This document shows, in pieces, positions 12,020 to 21,149 of a stretch of 64,000 nt of DNA. The DNA lies in assembly GCF_900106045.1 (NCBI RefSeq), contig NZ_LT629802.1, forward strand, positions 4,526,001 to 4,590,000, in the 5' to 3' direction. The DNA is from Pseudomonas mucidolens (lineage in GTDB: Bacteria; Pseudomonadota; Gammaproteobacteria; Pseudomonadales; Pseudomonadaceae). The notes beneath the pieces are model-generated. The model saw only the letters and a program-made list of their open reading frames with translations, ran no database searches and had not been told where the DNA came from. Each line of letters starts with the position of its first letter. Positions within the stretch are counted from its first letter, which is position 1. The position numbers and the translations under genes are program-made.

Positions 12020-12052
12020 ACCTTCCTGAATTTTTGTGCAGCTTTGCCGGCC

Positions 12053-12121
12053 CTTTCGCGAGCAAGCCCGCTCCCACCTTTTGCAAGCATTCCCCTGTGG
12101 GAGCGGGCTTGCTCGCGAAAG
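12053..12121. repeat. REP pair (REPIN), 25-bp perfect inverted repeat
   Basis: Two REP copies in inverted orientation: left arm 12053-12077, right arm 12097-12121, perfectly complementary over 25 bases around CGAGCAAGCCCGCTCCCA, with a 19-base loop. It lies between hutV and the MIO-less lyase gene and could form a strong mRNA hairpin that sets different levels for the genes on either side. Confidence 0.92.
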
Positions 12122-12148
12122 AGCAGCCGCCGCGCCACAGTTTTCGAA

Positions 12149-12973
12149 TCAGACCACCGCCGCCCGCCGCTGAACAAAGCGGTCCACGTACTCATCCGCT
12201 GGCGAATGCAGGATCTCGCGCGGGGTGCCGACCTGGATCAACTTGCCGTCCTTGAGGATTGCAATGCGGTTGCCGATGCGCACCGCTTCGTCGAGGTCGT
12301 GAGTGATGAAAACAATGGTTTTGTGCAGGGTCTTCTGCAGTTCCAGCAACTGGTCCTGCATCTCCGCGCGGATCAGCGGATCGAGGGCGCTGAAGGCCTC
12401 GTCCATCAGAATAATATCGGTGTCGGCCGCCAGGGCGCGGGCCAGGCCGACACGTTGACGCATGCCGCCGGACAACTGGTGCGGATACTTGTTTTCGTAG
12501 CCTTTCAGCCCCACGGTTTCGATCCAGTGCAACGCGCGCTCGGCACACACCTGCTTGCTTTCGCCGCGCACTTTCAGACCGTAGGCGACGTTATCCAGCA
12601 CGCTCTTGTGGGGCAGCAGGCCGAAGCTCTGGAACACCATGCTGATCTTGTGCCGCCGGAATTGGCGCAGGGCTTCCATGTCCAGTTGCAGGATGTCTTC
12701 GCCGTCCACCAGGATCGCGCCGCTGGTAGGGTCGATCAGGCGGTTGAAGTGGCGCACCAGGGTCGACTTGCCGGAGCCGGACAGCCCCATGATCACGAAG
12801 ATCTCGCCGGTGCCTACGTTCAGTGACAGGTCATTCACGCCGACTACACAACCGGTCTCGGCCAATACCTGATCCTTGGTCTTGCCCTGGCCGATAAGCG
12901 CCAGCGCCTCCTTGGAGCGGGAACCGAAAATCTTGAATACGTTTTTCACTTCGATTTTGCTGACAGTAGTCAT
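12149..12973 (-). CDS. hutV: ABC transporter ATPase, histidine uptake (QAT family)
   Basis: ATP-binding subunit of a glycine betaine/proline-type importer. The 274 aa show Walker [10 protein letters not shown], signature LSGGMRQRV, Walker [13 protein letters not shown] and the switch-region ITHDLDEA. It has no C-terminal CBS domains, unlike ProV/OpuAA proteins of about 400 aa. Its stop lies 28 bases from a REP pair and its start overlaps hutW by 4 bases. The hut setting indicates histidine, or possibly urocanate, as substrate. Confidence 0.92.
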   Translation of the reverse strand: MTTVSKIEVKNVFKIFGSRSKEALALIGQGKTKDQVLAETGCVVGVNDLSLNVGTGEIFVIMGLSGSGKSTLVRHFNRLIDPTSGAILVDGEDILQLDMEALRQFRRHKISMVFQSFGLLPHKSVLDNVAYGLKVRGESKQVCAERALHWIETVGLKGYENKYPHQLSGGMRQRVGLARALAADTDIILMDEAFSALDPLIRAEMQDQLLELQKTLHKTIVFITHDLDEAVRIGNRIAILKDGKLIQVGTPREILHSPADEYVDRFVQRRAAVV

Positions 12974-13821
12974 TTGCTCGCCTCATGCCGTGGACGACCG
13001 TAGGCCTGGGTAATGCGGTCGATGACCACGGCGAGAATCACAATCGCCAGGCCGGCTTCAAGGCCCCGGCCGACGTTGAGGGTCTGGATGCCGACGAGAA
13101 CGTCTTCCCCCAGGCCACGGGCACCGATCATCGAGGCGATGACCACCATCGACAGCGCCATCATGGTGGTCTGGTTGATCCCGGCCATGATGCTCGGCAG
13201 GGCCAGCGGCAGTTGCACGCCGAACAGCTGCTGCCAGCGGTTGGCGCCGAATGCGTTGATCGCTTCCATCACTTCGCCGTCGACCTGACGAATCCCCAGG
13301 TCGGTCAGGCGTATCAGCGGTGGCGCGGCGTAAATCACCGTGGCGAAAATCGCCGGCACCTTGCCCAGGCCGAACAGCATCAGCACCGGAATCAGGTACA
13401 CGAAGCTGGGCATGGTTTGCATGATGTCCAGCAACGGCATCAGCACCGAACGCAGGCGGTTGCTGCGCGCCGACAGAATGCCCAGCGGAATGCCGATCAG
13501 CACCGAGATCACGGTAGCAACCAGCATCAACGCCAGGGTCTGCATCAGTTTGTCCCACAGCCCCACCGCTCCCACCAGGAACAACAGGCCGACGATGACC
13601 GCCGTGGTCACGACTTTGCGCGTGGCGTGCCAGGCAATACCGCCGACAATCGCCAGCATCAACCACCAGGGCGCCATGCGCAGCATCCCCTCAAGGTTGA
13701 CGATGGCCCACAGCAGGGTGTCGGAGATATGCCGGAACACATCCCCGTAGTTGGTCACCAGTGAGTCCACCCAAGCGTTGACCCAGTCGGCAGTGGAAAA
13801 CGTAAAGTTTTCAGGAAACAT
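12970..13821 (-). CDS. hutW: ABC transporter permease, histidine uptake
   Basis: Inner-membrane permease of 283 aa with several helices (for example [20 protein letters not shown] and [18 protein letters not shown]). The ATPase-coupling loop is [16 protein letters not shown] near residue 205. It is of the ProW/OpuAB type and overlaps hutV by 4 bases. With HutX and HutV it forms a complete binding-protein-dependent importer. Confidence 0.92.
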   Translation of the reverse strand: MFPENFTFSTADWVNAWVDSLVTNYGDVFRHISDTLLWAIVNLEGMLRMAPWWLMLAIVGGIAWHATRKVVTTAVIVGLLFLVGAVGLWDKLMQTLALMLVATVISVLIGIPLGILSARSNRLRSVLMPLLDIMQTMPSFVYLIPVLMLFGLGKVPAIFATVIYAAPPLIRLTDLGIRQVDGEVMEAINAFGANRWQQLFGVQLPLALPSIMAGINQTTMMALSMVVIASMIGARGLGEDVLVGIQTLNVGRGLEAGLAIVILAVVIDRITQAYGRPRHEASK

Positions 13822-13891
13822 AGCGTGCTCTCGATCCAGTGAATTGTGGCCGGGTCCCGGCTACCGTTCAGGGTAGCCGGGGGCACTCGAC

Positions 13892-14860
13892 CTACAAGGC
13901 CGCGTCGATTTTCCGGGCTGCGTCTTCGCTCACCCACGCGTGCCAGACTTCAGGGTGTTGCTTGAGAAAAATCTTCGCCAGTTTGGGTGATTCGATACGT
14001 TCCTTGCTCATGCGCGCCAGGTTCTGGTTGAGCAGGTCGATGGGCAGGTTGACCTTCTCCAGCACCGCGACCAGTTCCGGGGCTTGCTCGTGGAAGACCT
14101 TGGACAGGCCGATCTTGATGGTCACGCGCTTATCCACGCCGGGTTTTTCTTCCAGCTTCACCAGGTCCACCTGGCCCATCAGCGGTGTCGGCGTCCAGTA
14201 ATAAAACAGGATCGGCTCGCCACGCTTGTAGCTGGACAGCACGGCGGCATCCAGCGCCGGGCCGGTGCCTGGGCGGAAGTTGGTGTAGGAACTTTCCAAG
14301 CCGTAGCTCTTGAGCATTTCGCTGTTGTCCAGCTCGCAGGTCCAGCCGGCGGGACAATTGTAGAAACGGCCCTTGGACGGTTCTTCCTGATCCTTGAACA
14401 CAGCGGAGTATTGGCCCAGATCAGCAATGTTTTTCAGACCCGGCGCCTTGGCCTCAAGCTTGCGCTTGGGGTCACCTTCGATCACATAGCGCGGCACGTA
14501 CCAGCCCTCGACGGCACCCACCACAGGCGCGCCGACCCCGACGACTTTGCCGGCCTTCTCGGCCTTGTTCCACACTTCGCTGCGGCCTACCCATTCTTCG
14601 GCGAAGATCTGGATGTCGTTGCTGCCCAGAGCGTTTTCCATGGTGATGGAATTGCCCGGCAGGCTATCGGTCTTGCAGTCGTAGCCTTTTTCCAGGACCA
14701 CTTGCAGCACATCGGTCAGCAACATGCCGCTTTCCCAGTTCAGGCCGGCGAACTTCACCGGTTTACCCGACTCGCACCAGCCGGCTGCCTGGGTGGCGCC
14801 AGCGCTTGCCAGCCAGCCTGCGGCGAACAGCGTGGTCAGCAGGGTCTTATACATTTTCAT
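13892..14860 (-). CDS. hutX: Periplasmic binding protein, histidine uptake
   Basis: OpuAC/ProX-type substrate-binding protein, 322 aa from the ATG at 14860, which follows GGAGCG. Signal peptide MKMYKTLLTTLFAAGWLASA with cleavage near TQAA-GW. The mature part has typical cage-residue regions (IQIFAEEWVGRSEVWN, FYYWTPTPL). An open frame extends further upstream but runs through a REPIN and lacks a signal sequence, so I reject it. Confidence 0.92.
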   Translation of the reverse strand: MKMYKTLLTTLFAAGWLASAGATQAAGWCESGKPVKFAGLNWESGMLLTDVLQVVLEKGYDCKTDSLPGNSITMENALGSNDIQIFAEEWVGRSEVWNKAEKAGKVVGVGAPVVGAVEGWYVPRYVIEGDPKRKLEAKAPGLKNIADLGQYSAVFKDQEEPSKGRFYNCPAGWTCELDNSEMLKSYGLESSYTNFRPGTGPALDAAVLSSYKRGEPILFYYWTPTPLMGQVDLVKLEEKPGVDKRVTIKIGLSKVFHEQAPELVAVLEKVNLPIDLLNQNLARMSKERIESPKLAKIFLKQHPEVWHAWVSEDAARKIDAAL

Positions 14861-14974
14861 TGTGTGACGCTCCCAATCATGAAATGGATTACGGCAGTTA
14901 AAAGGCATCCTGCCTTGTCCACGTCCCATCAGACTTGTACAACGCGCCTGTTTGTCGATTGTTCGGGTATTGCC

Positions 14975-15073
14975 TGTAGGAGCGAGCTGGCTCGCGAAAA
15001 CCGTATAAGCGCCGCAGGTATCCTGCAAGCCTGCGTCATCGTTAATGATCTTCGCGAGCACGCTCGCTCCTAC
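14975..15073. repeat. REPIN (about 100 bp) between hutU and hutX
   Basis: Inverted pair of REP copies: TGTAGGAGCGAGCTGGCTCG at the left and CGAGCACGCTCGCTCCTAC at the right, about 50 bases apart. Its spacing and inner sequence (GCCG, GCGTCATCGTT) resemble the copies at 19934-20033 and 42194-42293, so all three belong to one subfamily. Confidence 0.9.
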
Positions 15074-15083
15074 GGTGCAGGCG

Positions 15084-16772
15084 TCAGCCTTTGATCATCG
15101 GCAGGTTCAGACCCTGCTCTTTGGCGCAATCAATGGCGATCTGGTACCCGGCATCGGCGTGACGCATGACGCCGGTGGCCGGATCGTTGTGCAGCACGCG
15201 GGCAATGCGCTCGGCCGCTTCGTCGGTCCCGTCGCAGACGATCACCATTCCCGAATGTTGGGAGAAACCCATGCCGACGCCACCACCGTGGTGCAACGAG
15301 ACCCAGGTCGCGCCGCTGGCGGTGTTGAGCAAGGCGTTGAGCAGTGGCCAATCGGACACGGCGTCGGAGCCGTCCTGCATGGATTCGGTTTCACGGTTCG
15401 GGCTGGAGACCGAGCCCGAGTCCAGGTGGTCACGCCCGATCACCACCGGCGCCGACAACTCGCCGCTGCGCACCATTTCGTTGAACGCCAGACCGAGCTT
15501 GGCGCGCTGGCCCAGGCCAACCCAGCAGATACGCGCCGGCAGCCCCTGAAAGCTGATGCGCTCGCGGGCCATGTCCAGCCAGTTGTGCAGGTGGGCGTCG
15601 TCGGGGATCAGCGCTTTTACTTTGGCGTCGGTTTTGTAGATGTCTTGCGGATCGCCCGACAGCGCGGCCCAGCGGAACGGACCAATGCCACGGCAGAACA
15701 GTGGGCGGATGTAGGCCGGTACAAAGCCTGGGAAGTCGAATGCGTTTTCCACGCCTTCTTCCTGGGCCATCTGGCGGATGTTGTTGCCATAGTCGAAGGT
15801 CGGGATGCCCTGTTTCTGGAACGCGAGCATCGCTTTGACGTGCACGGCCATCGACTGCTTGGCGGCCTTTATCACGGCAGCCGGTTCGGTCTTGGCGCGC
15901 GCACGGTACTCGTCCCAGGTCCAGCCGGCCGGCAGGTAGCCATTGAGCGGGTCGTGGGCGCTGGTCTGGTCGGTGACCATGTCCGGACGCACGCCGCGCT
16001 TGACCAGTTCCGGCAGGATTTCAGCGGCGTTACCCAGCAGCGCAATGGAAATCGCCTTGCCTTCCTGGGTGTATTTAGCGATGCGCGCCAGTGCGTCGTC
16101 GAGGTCTGTGGCTTGCTCATCGACATAACGGCTGTTCAAGCGAAAATCGATACTGACCTGCTGGCACTCAATGTTCAGCGAGCAGGCGCCAGCCAGGGTG
16201 GCGGCCAGCGGTTGAGCGCCGCCCATACCGCCCAAGCCTGCGGTCAGCACCCAACGGCCTTTCAGATCACTGTTGTAATGCTGGCGGCCGGCTTCGACGA
16301 AGGTCTCGTAAGTGCCCTGGACGATGCCCTGGCTGCCGATGTAGATCCAGCTGCCAGCGGTCATCTGGCCGTACATCGCCAGGCCCTTGGCATCCAGTTC
16401 GTTGAAGTGTTCCCAACTGGCCCAATGCGGCACCAGGTTCGAGTTGGCGATCAGCACGCGGGGCGCGTTGCTGTGGGTCTTGAATACGCCCACCGGTTTG
16501 CCGGATTGCACCAGCAGGGTTTCGTCGTCGTTGAGGTGGGTGAGGCTTTCGACGATCTGGTCGTAGCATTCCCAGTTGCGTGCGGCGCGGCCGATACCAC
16601 CGTACACCACCAGTTCTTTCGGGTTTTCGGCCACTTGTGGGTCGAGGTTGTTCATCAGCATGCGCAGCGGCGCTTCAGTCAGCCAGCTTTTGGCGGTGAG
16701 CGTGTTACCGCGGGCGGCACGGATTTCGACGTCACGGTATTTCGTAGGCTTGGCTTTGAAAGAATCAGTCAC
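15084..16772 (-). CDS. hutU: Urocanate hydratase
   Basis: Adds water to urocanate to give imidazolonepropionate (EC 4.2.1.49) using tightly bound NAD+. The 562 aa are full length, with [15 protein letters not shown] near the N-terminus, glycine-rich [14 protein letters not shown] and the conserved [15 protein letters not shown] near the C-terminus. The start is a GTG after GAGGAG. It is first in the hut operon, behind a sigma-54/HutC promoter. Confidence 0.97.
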   Translation of the reverse strand: MTDSFKAKPTKYRDVEIRAARGNTLTAKSWLTEAPLRMLMNNLDPQVAENPKELVVYGGIGRAARNWECYDQIVESLTHLNDDETLLVQSGKPVGVFKTHSNAPRVLIANSNLVPHWASWEHFNELDAKGLAMYGQMTAGSWIYIGSQGIVQGTYETFVEAGRQHYNSDLKGRWVLTAGLGGMGGAQPLAATLAGACSLNIECQQVSIDFRLNSRYVDEQATDLDDALARIAKYTQEGKAISIALLGNAAEILPELVKRGVRPDMVTDQTSAHDPLNGYLPAGWTWDEYRARAKTEPAAVIKAAKQSMAVHVKAMLAFQKQGIPTFDYGNNIRQMAQEEGVENAFDFPGFVPAYIRPLFCRGIGPFRWAALSGDPQDIYKTDAKVKALIPDDAHLHNWLDMARERISFQGLPARICWVGLGQRAKLGLAFNEMVRSGELSAPVVIGRDHLDSGSVSSPNRETESMQDGSDAVSDWPLLNALLNTASGATWVSLHHGGGVGMGFSQHSGMVIVCDGTDEAAERIARVLHNDPATGVMRHADAGYQIAIDCAKEQGLNLPMIKG

Positions 16773-16843
16773 AACAAGAACTCCTCAGCGATCGATGCGC
16801 GAACATGATTGGTGCGAAGAGGACTCTTACGCACACATCTCTA

Positions 16844-16857
16844 CTTGTACATACAAG
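16844..16857 (-). promoter_or_regulatory. HutC operator in the hutU promoter
   Basis: CTTGTACATACAAG, a near-perfect dyad of the TGTA-N2-TACA type known for HutC, the urocanate-responsive GntR repressor. It starts 4 bases downstream of the -12 element, so it covers the expected transcription start near 16851. A repressor bound there would block initiation. Confidence 0.85.
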
Positions 16858-16861
16858 CATA

Positions 16862-16877
16862 TGCAATCAAACGGCCA
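16862..16877 (-). promoter_or_regulatory. Sigma-54 (-24/-12) promoter of the hut operon
   Basis: On the minus strand the site reads TGGCCGTTTGATTGCA. The invariant GG and GC are 10 bases apart and the TTGCA is intact (consensus TGGCACG-N4-TTGCA). It directs transcription toward hutU. Published work on Pseudomonas hutU reports sigma-54 dependence with CbrB/NtrC activation, which this layout fits. Confidence 0.8.
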
Positions 16878-17010
16878 ACTTGAGCGGTACGTGACCAAAA
16901 TTTTTTTTGGAGGTGTTCACAAGCCTTGGAAATCAAGGCGTCGAGGCTTTATGAAATTTCTTACAGAGATGATTTACACAGCTGGAGGATTGTTACAACG
17001 GCAGGGCATC

Positions 17011-17025
17011 GCGCCATGCTGGGGC
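17011..17025. promoter_or_regulatory. NtrC-like enhancer site upstream of hutU
   Basis: GCGCCATGCTGGGGC matches the NtrC dyad GCACCA-N3-TGGTGC with one symmetric change in each half. It lies about 135-150 bases upstream of the -24 element, a normal enhancer distance. It is centred inside a wider inverted pair TTGTTAC (16990-16996) / GTAACAA (17031-17037). Confidence 0.5.
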
Positions 17026-17082
17026 ATTCGGTAACAAATTGGTGCGGGGCTGGAAACAGATTTTGCAGCCTATGCATAACTA

Positions 17083-17112
17083 ATGTGGGAGCTGGCTTGC
17101 CTGCTCCCACAT
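17083..17112. repeat. REP hairpin after hutD
   Basis: ATGTGGGAG ... CTCCCACAT, a 9-bp perfect stem around GCTTGC, beginning 4 bases beyond the hutD stop codon. It is a single REP and may also act as the transcript-end hairpin for hutCD. Confidence 0.75.
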
Positions 17113-17115
17113 GTT

Positions 17116-17676
17116 TTAATCGCGTGCAGTCAGCTCGATCAGGCAGCAGCGACCAGTCACGCTGATATCCAGCAATCCACTGTTACCGTCCACCTGCAAA
17201 CAGTCATGATGCCCGAGTACCTCGTCCAGCACCTTCACCTCATCGGCCACACTGAACACCAGCACGGTGTGCGCGGTACTGAAAAAGCGTTGCACTCCAT
17301 CTACCCACTGCAAGCGCGCGTGGTAACGCTGGGGTGAATAGATCAGGTTGAAGTCGCGAATCGGCCCGCCGATCAACCGGCAGGAGACCTGACTTTCGCC
17401 TTTGAACGCAAAGGGCTGCAGCGGTAACAAACCGCGCTGTTCCTCGCCATCCACCGTCAGCACCATGCCCGCGCCCTGGATCACGGTGATCACCCGCTGG
17501 TAACCGGCGAACGTGGAAAAGCCACCCGACTCGGCGATATCGGCAATCGACAGACGCCAGCCGAATCCATCCAGACCATCGCCTGCATCGCGGCTGATTT
17601 CTTCAGTGCTGCCACCGCCGTTTTTCCACGGCATGCGCACGTAATCCGCTGCACGCCAGACTTTCACTGCACTCAT
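17116..17676 (-). CDS. hutD: HutD/Ves-family cupin protein
   Basis: HutD family, 186 aa, cupin-like. It begins MSAVKVWRAADYVRMPWKNG and contains the family signature GGGSTEEISRD and the later AFKGESQVSCRLIGGPIRDFN. It is not an enzyme of the pathway; in Pseudomonas it is proposed to limit or govern hut expression. Its ATG overlaps the hutC stop (ATGA), so it is translated with the repressor. Confidence 0.9.
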   Translation of the reverse strand: MSAVKVWRAADYVRMPWKNGGGSTEEISRDAGDGLDGFGWRLSIADIAESGGFSTFAGYQRVITVIQGAGMVLTVDGEEQRGLLPLQPFAFKGESQVSCRLIGGPIRDFNLIYSPQRYHARLQWVDGVQRFFSTAHTVLVFSVADEVKVLDEVLGHHDCLQVDGNSGLLDISVTGRCCLIELTARD

Positions 17677-18422
17677 TTGCTGAAACGTCCCTCCAGGCTA
17701 TGACGCGAACCGGGGTGGATCAAACGCGCCGCGGTGACCGGCTGACGACCGGACCAGGTGCGACGGCGAATCAACAGGCACGGCTCGCTGGGCTCGATCT
17801 GCAACAGCGTGCACTCCTCGGCGTCGGCCAGGATCGCTTCCACCACGTGCTCGCCTTCGGTCAGCGGCGCCACCTGATTGAGATAGGCGTAGGGCGTTTG
17901 CTGGGTGAAATCCTGGTGCAGGTATTCCGGCGCCACCAGGGCGTTGACGAAACGGTCTTCGATTTGCACCGGGATATCGTTTTCGTAATGCACGATCAGC
18001 GAGTGAAACACCCGCCCGCCTTCACGCATTTCCAAAGCCACGGCGCGCTCGGAGCCGGCGGCTTCCTCGCCCAACGTAATGACTTTGCAGGTATGACGGT
18101 GCCCACGGGCAGCGATCTCATCGGCAATATTGTGGACTTCAAACAGTGCCGACTGGCTCTTCGGCTCGGCGACAAACGTGCCCACGCCTTGCATGCGTAC
18201 CAGCAAGCCTTCCGCGGTCAGCTCACGCAGGGCGCGATTGATGGTCATGCGGCTGAAGCCCAACTGGCTGACCAGTTCGCTTTCCGAGGGAACGCGATAA
18301 TGCGGCGGCCAGTTGCCGTTAAGGATTTGCTGGCTGATCATCTGTTTGACGCGGGCATACAAGGGCGCCGGACTTTCGTCCATGTGGGCAGCCAGCATCG
18401 AGTTGGCGGGCGGAGTCGGCAC
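17673..18422 (-). CDS. hutC: HutC, GntR-family repressor of hut genes
   Basis: HTH regulator of the GntR/HutC family whose inducer is urocanate. The 249-aa form starts at a GTG at 18422 (MPTPPANSM); this gives the usual family length, and longer upstream frames would run into hutF. The winged helix (YRVPSESELVSQLGFSRMTI) lies near residues 40-75 and a UTRA ligand domain fills the rest. It binds the dyads found before hutU and hutF and so likely controls its own operon as well. Confidence 0.93.
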   Translation of the reverse strand: MPTPPANSMLAAHMDESPAPLYARVKQMISQQILNGNWPPHYRVPSESELVSQLGFSRMTINRALRELTAEGLLVRMQGVGTFVAEPKSQSALFEVHNIADEIAARGHRHTCKVITLGEEAAGSERAVALEMREGGRVFHSLIVHYENDIPVQIEDRFVNALVAPEYLHQDFTQQTPYAYLNQVAPLTEGEHVVEAILADAEECTLLQIEPSEPCLLIRRRTWSGRQPVTAARLIHPGSRHSLEGRFSK

Positions 18423-18491
18423 GGGGAATCCTTGTCGGTGAAAAAGAAGCATAGCTTGCCGGAGTTTACCGAGCAGACAAACGTCTGTATA

Positions 18492-18501
18492 TGTATATAC
18501 A
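18492..18501. promoter_or_regulatory. HutC operator between hutC and hutF
   Basis: Perfect palindrome TGTATATACA, flanked by a further TGTATA to its left (18486-18491). It sits in the 108-base gap between divergent hutC and hutF and so can control both. It shares the TGTA-N2-TACA core with the hutU operator. Confidence 0.8.
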
Positions 18502-18530
18502 AATAAACACACGACCGGGGTGCCTGAATC

Positions 18531-19895
18531 ATGTCCGCTTTCTTTGCCGAACGCGCGCTGCTGCCTAATGGATGGGCCAATGATGTACGTCTTGAAGTCA
18601 GTGCCGAAGGCCTGCTGACAAAGGTCGAGGCCAATGCCGCCGCAGACGCTGCCGAACGGCTCAGGGGCCCGCTGTTGCCAGGCACGCCGAACCTGCACTC
18701 CCATGCGTTCCAGCGGGCGATGGCGGGCCTGGCGGAAGTCGCCGGCAATCCCAATGACAGCTTCTGGACCTGGCGTGACTTGATGTATCGGATGGTCGGC
18801 CAGATCAGCCCCGGGCAACTGCAGATCATCGCCCGTCAGCTGTATATCGAAATGCTCAAGGCCGGCTACACCTCGGTGGCCGAGTTTCACTACGTACACC
18901 ACGACCTCAGCGGTCAGCCTTACGCCGACCCTACGGAGTTGTCACGCCAGATCAGCCAGGCGGCCGCCAGCAGCGGTATCGGCCTGACCTTGCTGCCTGT
19001 GTTGTACAGTCACTCGGGCTTTGGCGGCCAGGCACCGAATGAAGGCCAGCGTCGTTTTATCAACAGCAGCGACAACTACCTGGACCTGCAAGCACGCCTG
19101 CAACCGATCCTCGCAGCGCACCCCGCGCAACAGCTGGGCCTGTGCTTCCACTCATTGCGCGCTGTCACGCCGCAGCAGATCAGTGAGGTGCTGGCCGCCA
19201 GTGACCAGGCCTGTCCGGTGCATATCCACATCGCCGAACAACAGAAGGAAGTCGACGATTGCCTGGCCTGGAGCGGCAAGCGTCCGTTGCAATGGCTGTA
19301 TGACAATGTCGCCGTCGATCAACGCTGGTGCCTGGTCCACGCCACTCACGCCAACGCCGAAGAAGTCACGCGAATGGCCAGGAGCCGGGCAATTGCCGGC
19401 CTGTGCCTGACCACGGAAGCCAACCTGGGCGACGGGATTTTTCCGGCGGTGGACTTTCTGGCCCAGGGCGGGCGCATGGGGATTGGTTCCGACAGCCATG
19501 TTTCATTGAGCGTGGTGGAAGAGTTGCGTTGGCTGGAATATGGCCAGCGCCTGCGGGATCAGCGGCGCAACCGGCTGTATCGCAGCGATCAGCCGATGAT
19601 TGGCCGTACGTTGTTCGATGCGGCGCTGGACGGCGGCGCCCAGGCATTGGGACAACCGATTGGACGCCTCGAAGTGGGCAAGCGCGCCGATTGGCTAGTG
19701 CTGGACGGCAACGATCCGTATCTGGCGACTGCGCGTGAAGACGCGATTCTCAATCGCTGGCTGTTCGCCGGCGGCGATCGTCAGGTACGCGACGTAATGG
19801 TCAACGGGCAATGGGTGATACGTGACGGGCATCATGCCGGCGAGGAACAGAGCAGCCGGGCGTTTACGCAAGTCCTGCGGGAATTGCTGGGCTAG
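18531..19895 (+). CDS. hutF: Formimidoylglutamate deiminase
   Basis: Turns N-formimidoyl-L-glutamate into N-formyl-L-glutamate plus ammonia (EC 3.5.3.13). A 454-aa amidohydrolase with NLHSHAFQRAMAGL near residue 53, FHYVHHDLSG, HIHIAEQQKEVDDC and SDSHVSLSV. It is divergent from hutCD and shares their operator region. Its presence defines the two-enzyme HutF-HutG route. Confidence 0.96.
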   Translation: MSAFFAERALLPNGWANDVRLEVSAEGLLTKVEANAAADAAERLRGPLLPGTPNLHSHAFQRAMAGLAEVAGNPNDSFWTWRDLMYRMVGQISPGQLQIIARQLYIEMLKAGYTSVAEFHYVHHDLSGQPYADPTELSRQISQAAASSGIGLTLLPVLYSHSGFGGQAPNEGQRRFINSSDNYLDLQARLQPILAAHPAQQLGLCFHSLRAVTPQQISEVLAASDQACPVHIHIAEQQKEVDDCLAWSGKRPLQWLYDNVAVDQRWCLVHATHANAEEVTRMARSRAIAGLCLTTEANLGDGIFPAVDFLAQGGRMGIGSDSHVSLSVVEELRWLEYGQRLRDQRRNRLYRSDQPMIGRTLFDAALDGGAQALGQPIGRLEVGKRADWLVLDGNDPYLATAREDAILNRWLFAGGDRQVRDVMVNGQWVIRDGHHAGEEQSSRAFTQVLRELLG

Positions 19896-19933
19896 CCTAA
19901 TGCCGTTCAGCTAACCAAATAATGTCCACTGAC

Positions 19934-20033
19934 TGTAGGAGCGAGCTTGCTCGCGAAGAACTCATAGGCGCCGCGTTTATTCAGGAAACACGCGTTATCG
20001 TTGAGGTTTTTCGCGAGCAAGCTCGCTCCTACA
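19934..20033. repeat. REPIN (about 100 bp) between hutF and blc
   Basis: TGTAGGAGCGAGCTTGCTCG at the left and CGAGCAAGCTCGCTCCTACA at the right, 24-base inverted arms about 52 bases apart. Same subfamily as the copies at 14975 and 42194. Confidence 0.92.
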
Positions 20034-20084
20034 AAAACCGCAGCAGGCTCACCCCTCATCATGGGGAGCGGTATCCAGATTCTC

Positions 20085-20654
20085 TCAGTGCGAGGTCTTT
20101 GCCATTTGCTTGTCCGACGTGCGCCAGATCAAACGGGTGGTGTCGTAACCCTGTTGCCGTGCCCTGCTCAACAGGTCTTCGCGGGTATCGGTGCTGACCG
20201 TCGGCGTGCGGGACAGGAGCCACATGTAACGCCGGCTCGGACTGCCGACGATGGCGGTCTTGTAGTCGTCGCTGACGTACAACACCCAGTAATCACCCTT
20301 GGTGATACCCGGCAACAGCGCGGTGAACCAGTTATTGAATTCGACCCACAGCTTGTCGGTCTTGCCAGGGACTTGCGGCGTGGCCGTGCCCTTGGCTTCT
20401 TCCCATTGCCACTCAGCGGTCAGGCAGCGATTGAACACCGACATATCACCGTCGGGCAACAGCGAGTAACGGGCTTCGGACTGCGCGCAATTGCGCTGGA
20501 AGTACATCGGCAAACGAGCCAACTCATACCAGGTGCCCTGGTAACGCTTGAGGTCAACGTGGTCGACCGTCTTGGGTTGCAGATCATCGCCAGAATGGCT
20601 GGCGCAGCCCGCCAAAAACAGGCTGGCGCAAAGGCATAAAACAAAACGCATCAT
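20085..20654 (-). CDS. blc: Outer-membrane lipocalin
   Basis: Blc-type bacterial lipocalin, 189 aa, with a lipoprotein signal (LCASLFLAGCAS; lipidated Cys near residue 18). The lipocalin signature is YQGTWYELARLPMYFQ, followed by DYWVLYVSDDYKTAIVGSPSR and LLSRTPTV. It is thought to bind lysophospholipids or other lipids at the outer membrane. It is likely co-transcribed with the small lipoprotein upstream. Confidence 0.93.
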   Translation of the reverse strand: MMRFVLCLCASLFLAGCASHSGDDLQPKTVDHVDLKRYQGTWYELARLPMYFQRNCAQSEARYSLLPDGDMSVFNRCLTAEWQWEEAKGTATPQVPGKTDKLWVEFNNWFTALLPGITKGDYWVLYVSDDYKTAIVGSPSRRYMWLLSRTPTVSTDTREDLLSRARQQGYDTTRLIWRTSDKQMAKTSH

Positions 20655-20686
20655 GTTCTTCTTCTCCCGCAGGCTTTCGCCCCGGT

Positions 20687-20941
20687 TTACTTCAGGCCTT
20701 GCCCGGAAAACATCAGAACTTTGTCACCGGCGTACTGCACGCTGATAAAGCTGGTTTTATCGCCCCACGTGCAGCTGGACATGCCCAGTGCACCGGAACA
20801 ATCAGTCGGCTTACCCAACAGCGATTCCACCTCGGCCTTGGGCATTCCCGCCGACAGTTTTTGGTAATTTTCTTGAGTGACCTTGCTGCATGCGGCCAGC
20901 AAGACGCAAAAACACAAGAGAGCGAGACGGCGTAACGACAT
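20687..20941 (-). CDS. Small lipoprotein, SmpA/BamE-like
   Basis: An 84-aa lipoprotein: signal MSLRRLALLCFCVLL then lipobox LAACSK. The mature part has the KLSAGMPKAEVESLLGKP pattern also seen in SmpA/BamE-fold proteins, plus two Cys (CSG and SSC) that could pair. I chose the ATG at 20941, which has AGGAG upstream; a longer TTG start at 20962 does not. It is only 32 bases from blc. Confidence 0.82.
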   Translation of the reverse strand: MSLRRLALLCFCVLLAACSKVTQENYQKLSAGMPKAEVESLLGKPTDCSGALGMSSCTWGDKTSFISVQYAGDKVLMFSGQGLK

Positions 20942-21149
20942 GGAAAAGCTCCTGAAGGACAAGCAGCAGTGGGGATCTGCCAGAAGCTTAGAAGGGAAAA
21001 GGGGTGTCTGGTTCCCGATGGGCAGCGGTATTTCTTTTTTCTACGGGGCGGCTCTTTTCAACAAAACTTCTAACCTACACATCGCCGCCTTTCGTCGGAC
21101 CGTTAAAGTGAACAAACGTGTTCACCGAAATGGACAAGGACGAAGCTCA

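Noticed and set aside
15084..16773. Urocanate transporter gene between hutU and hutX, as in some fluorescent pseudomonads
   Set aside because: The 223-base gap holds only a REPIN; no transporter gene is present at that place.
15045..16808. Plus-strand open frame of 587 codons opposite hutU
   Set aside because: Shadow frame that also runs through a REPIN and the hutU leader.
17009..17025. TGGCGCGATGCCCTGC on the minus strand as a second sigma-54 promoter of hutU
   Set aside because: The GG and GC are 11 rather than 10 bases apart; the site at 16862-16877 has correct spacing and lies next to the operator.
20963..21149. Antitoxin gene in front of the broken toxin
   Set aside because: No frame with a ribosome site and antitoxin-like sequence; the only in-frame extension is unrelated low-quality sequence.
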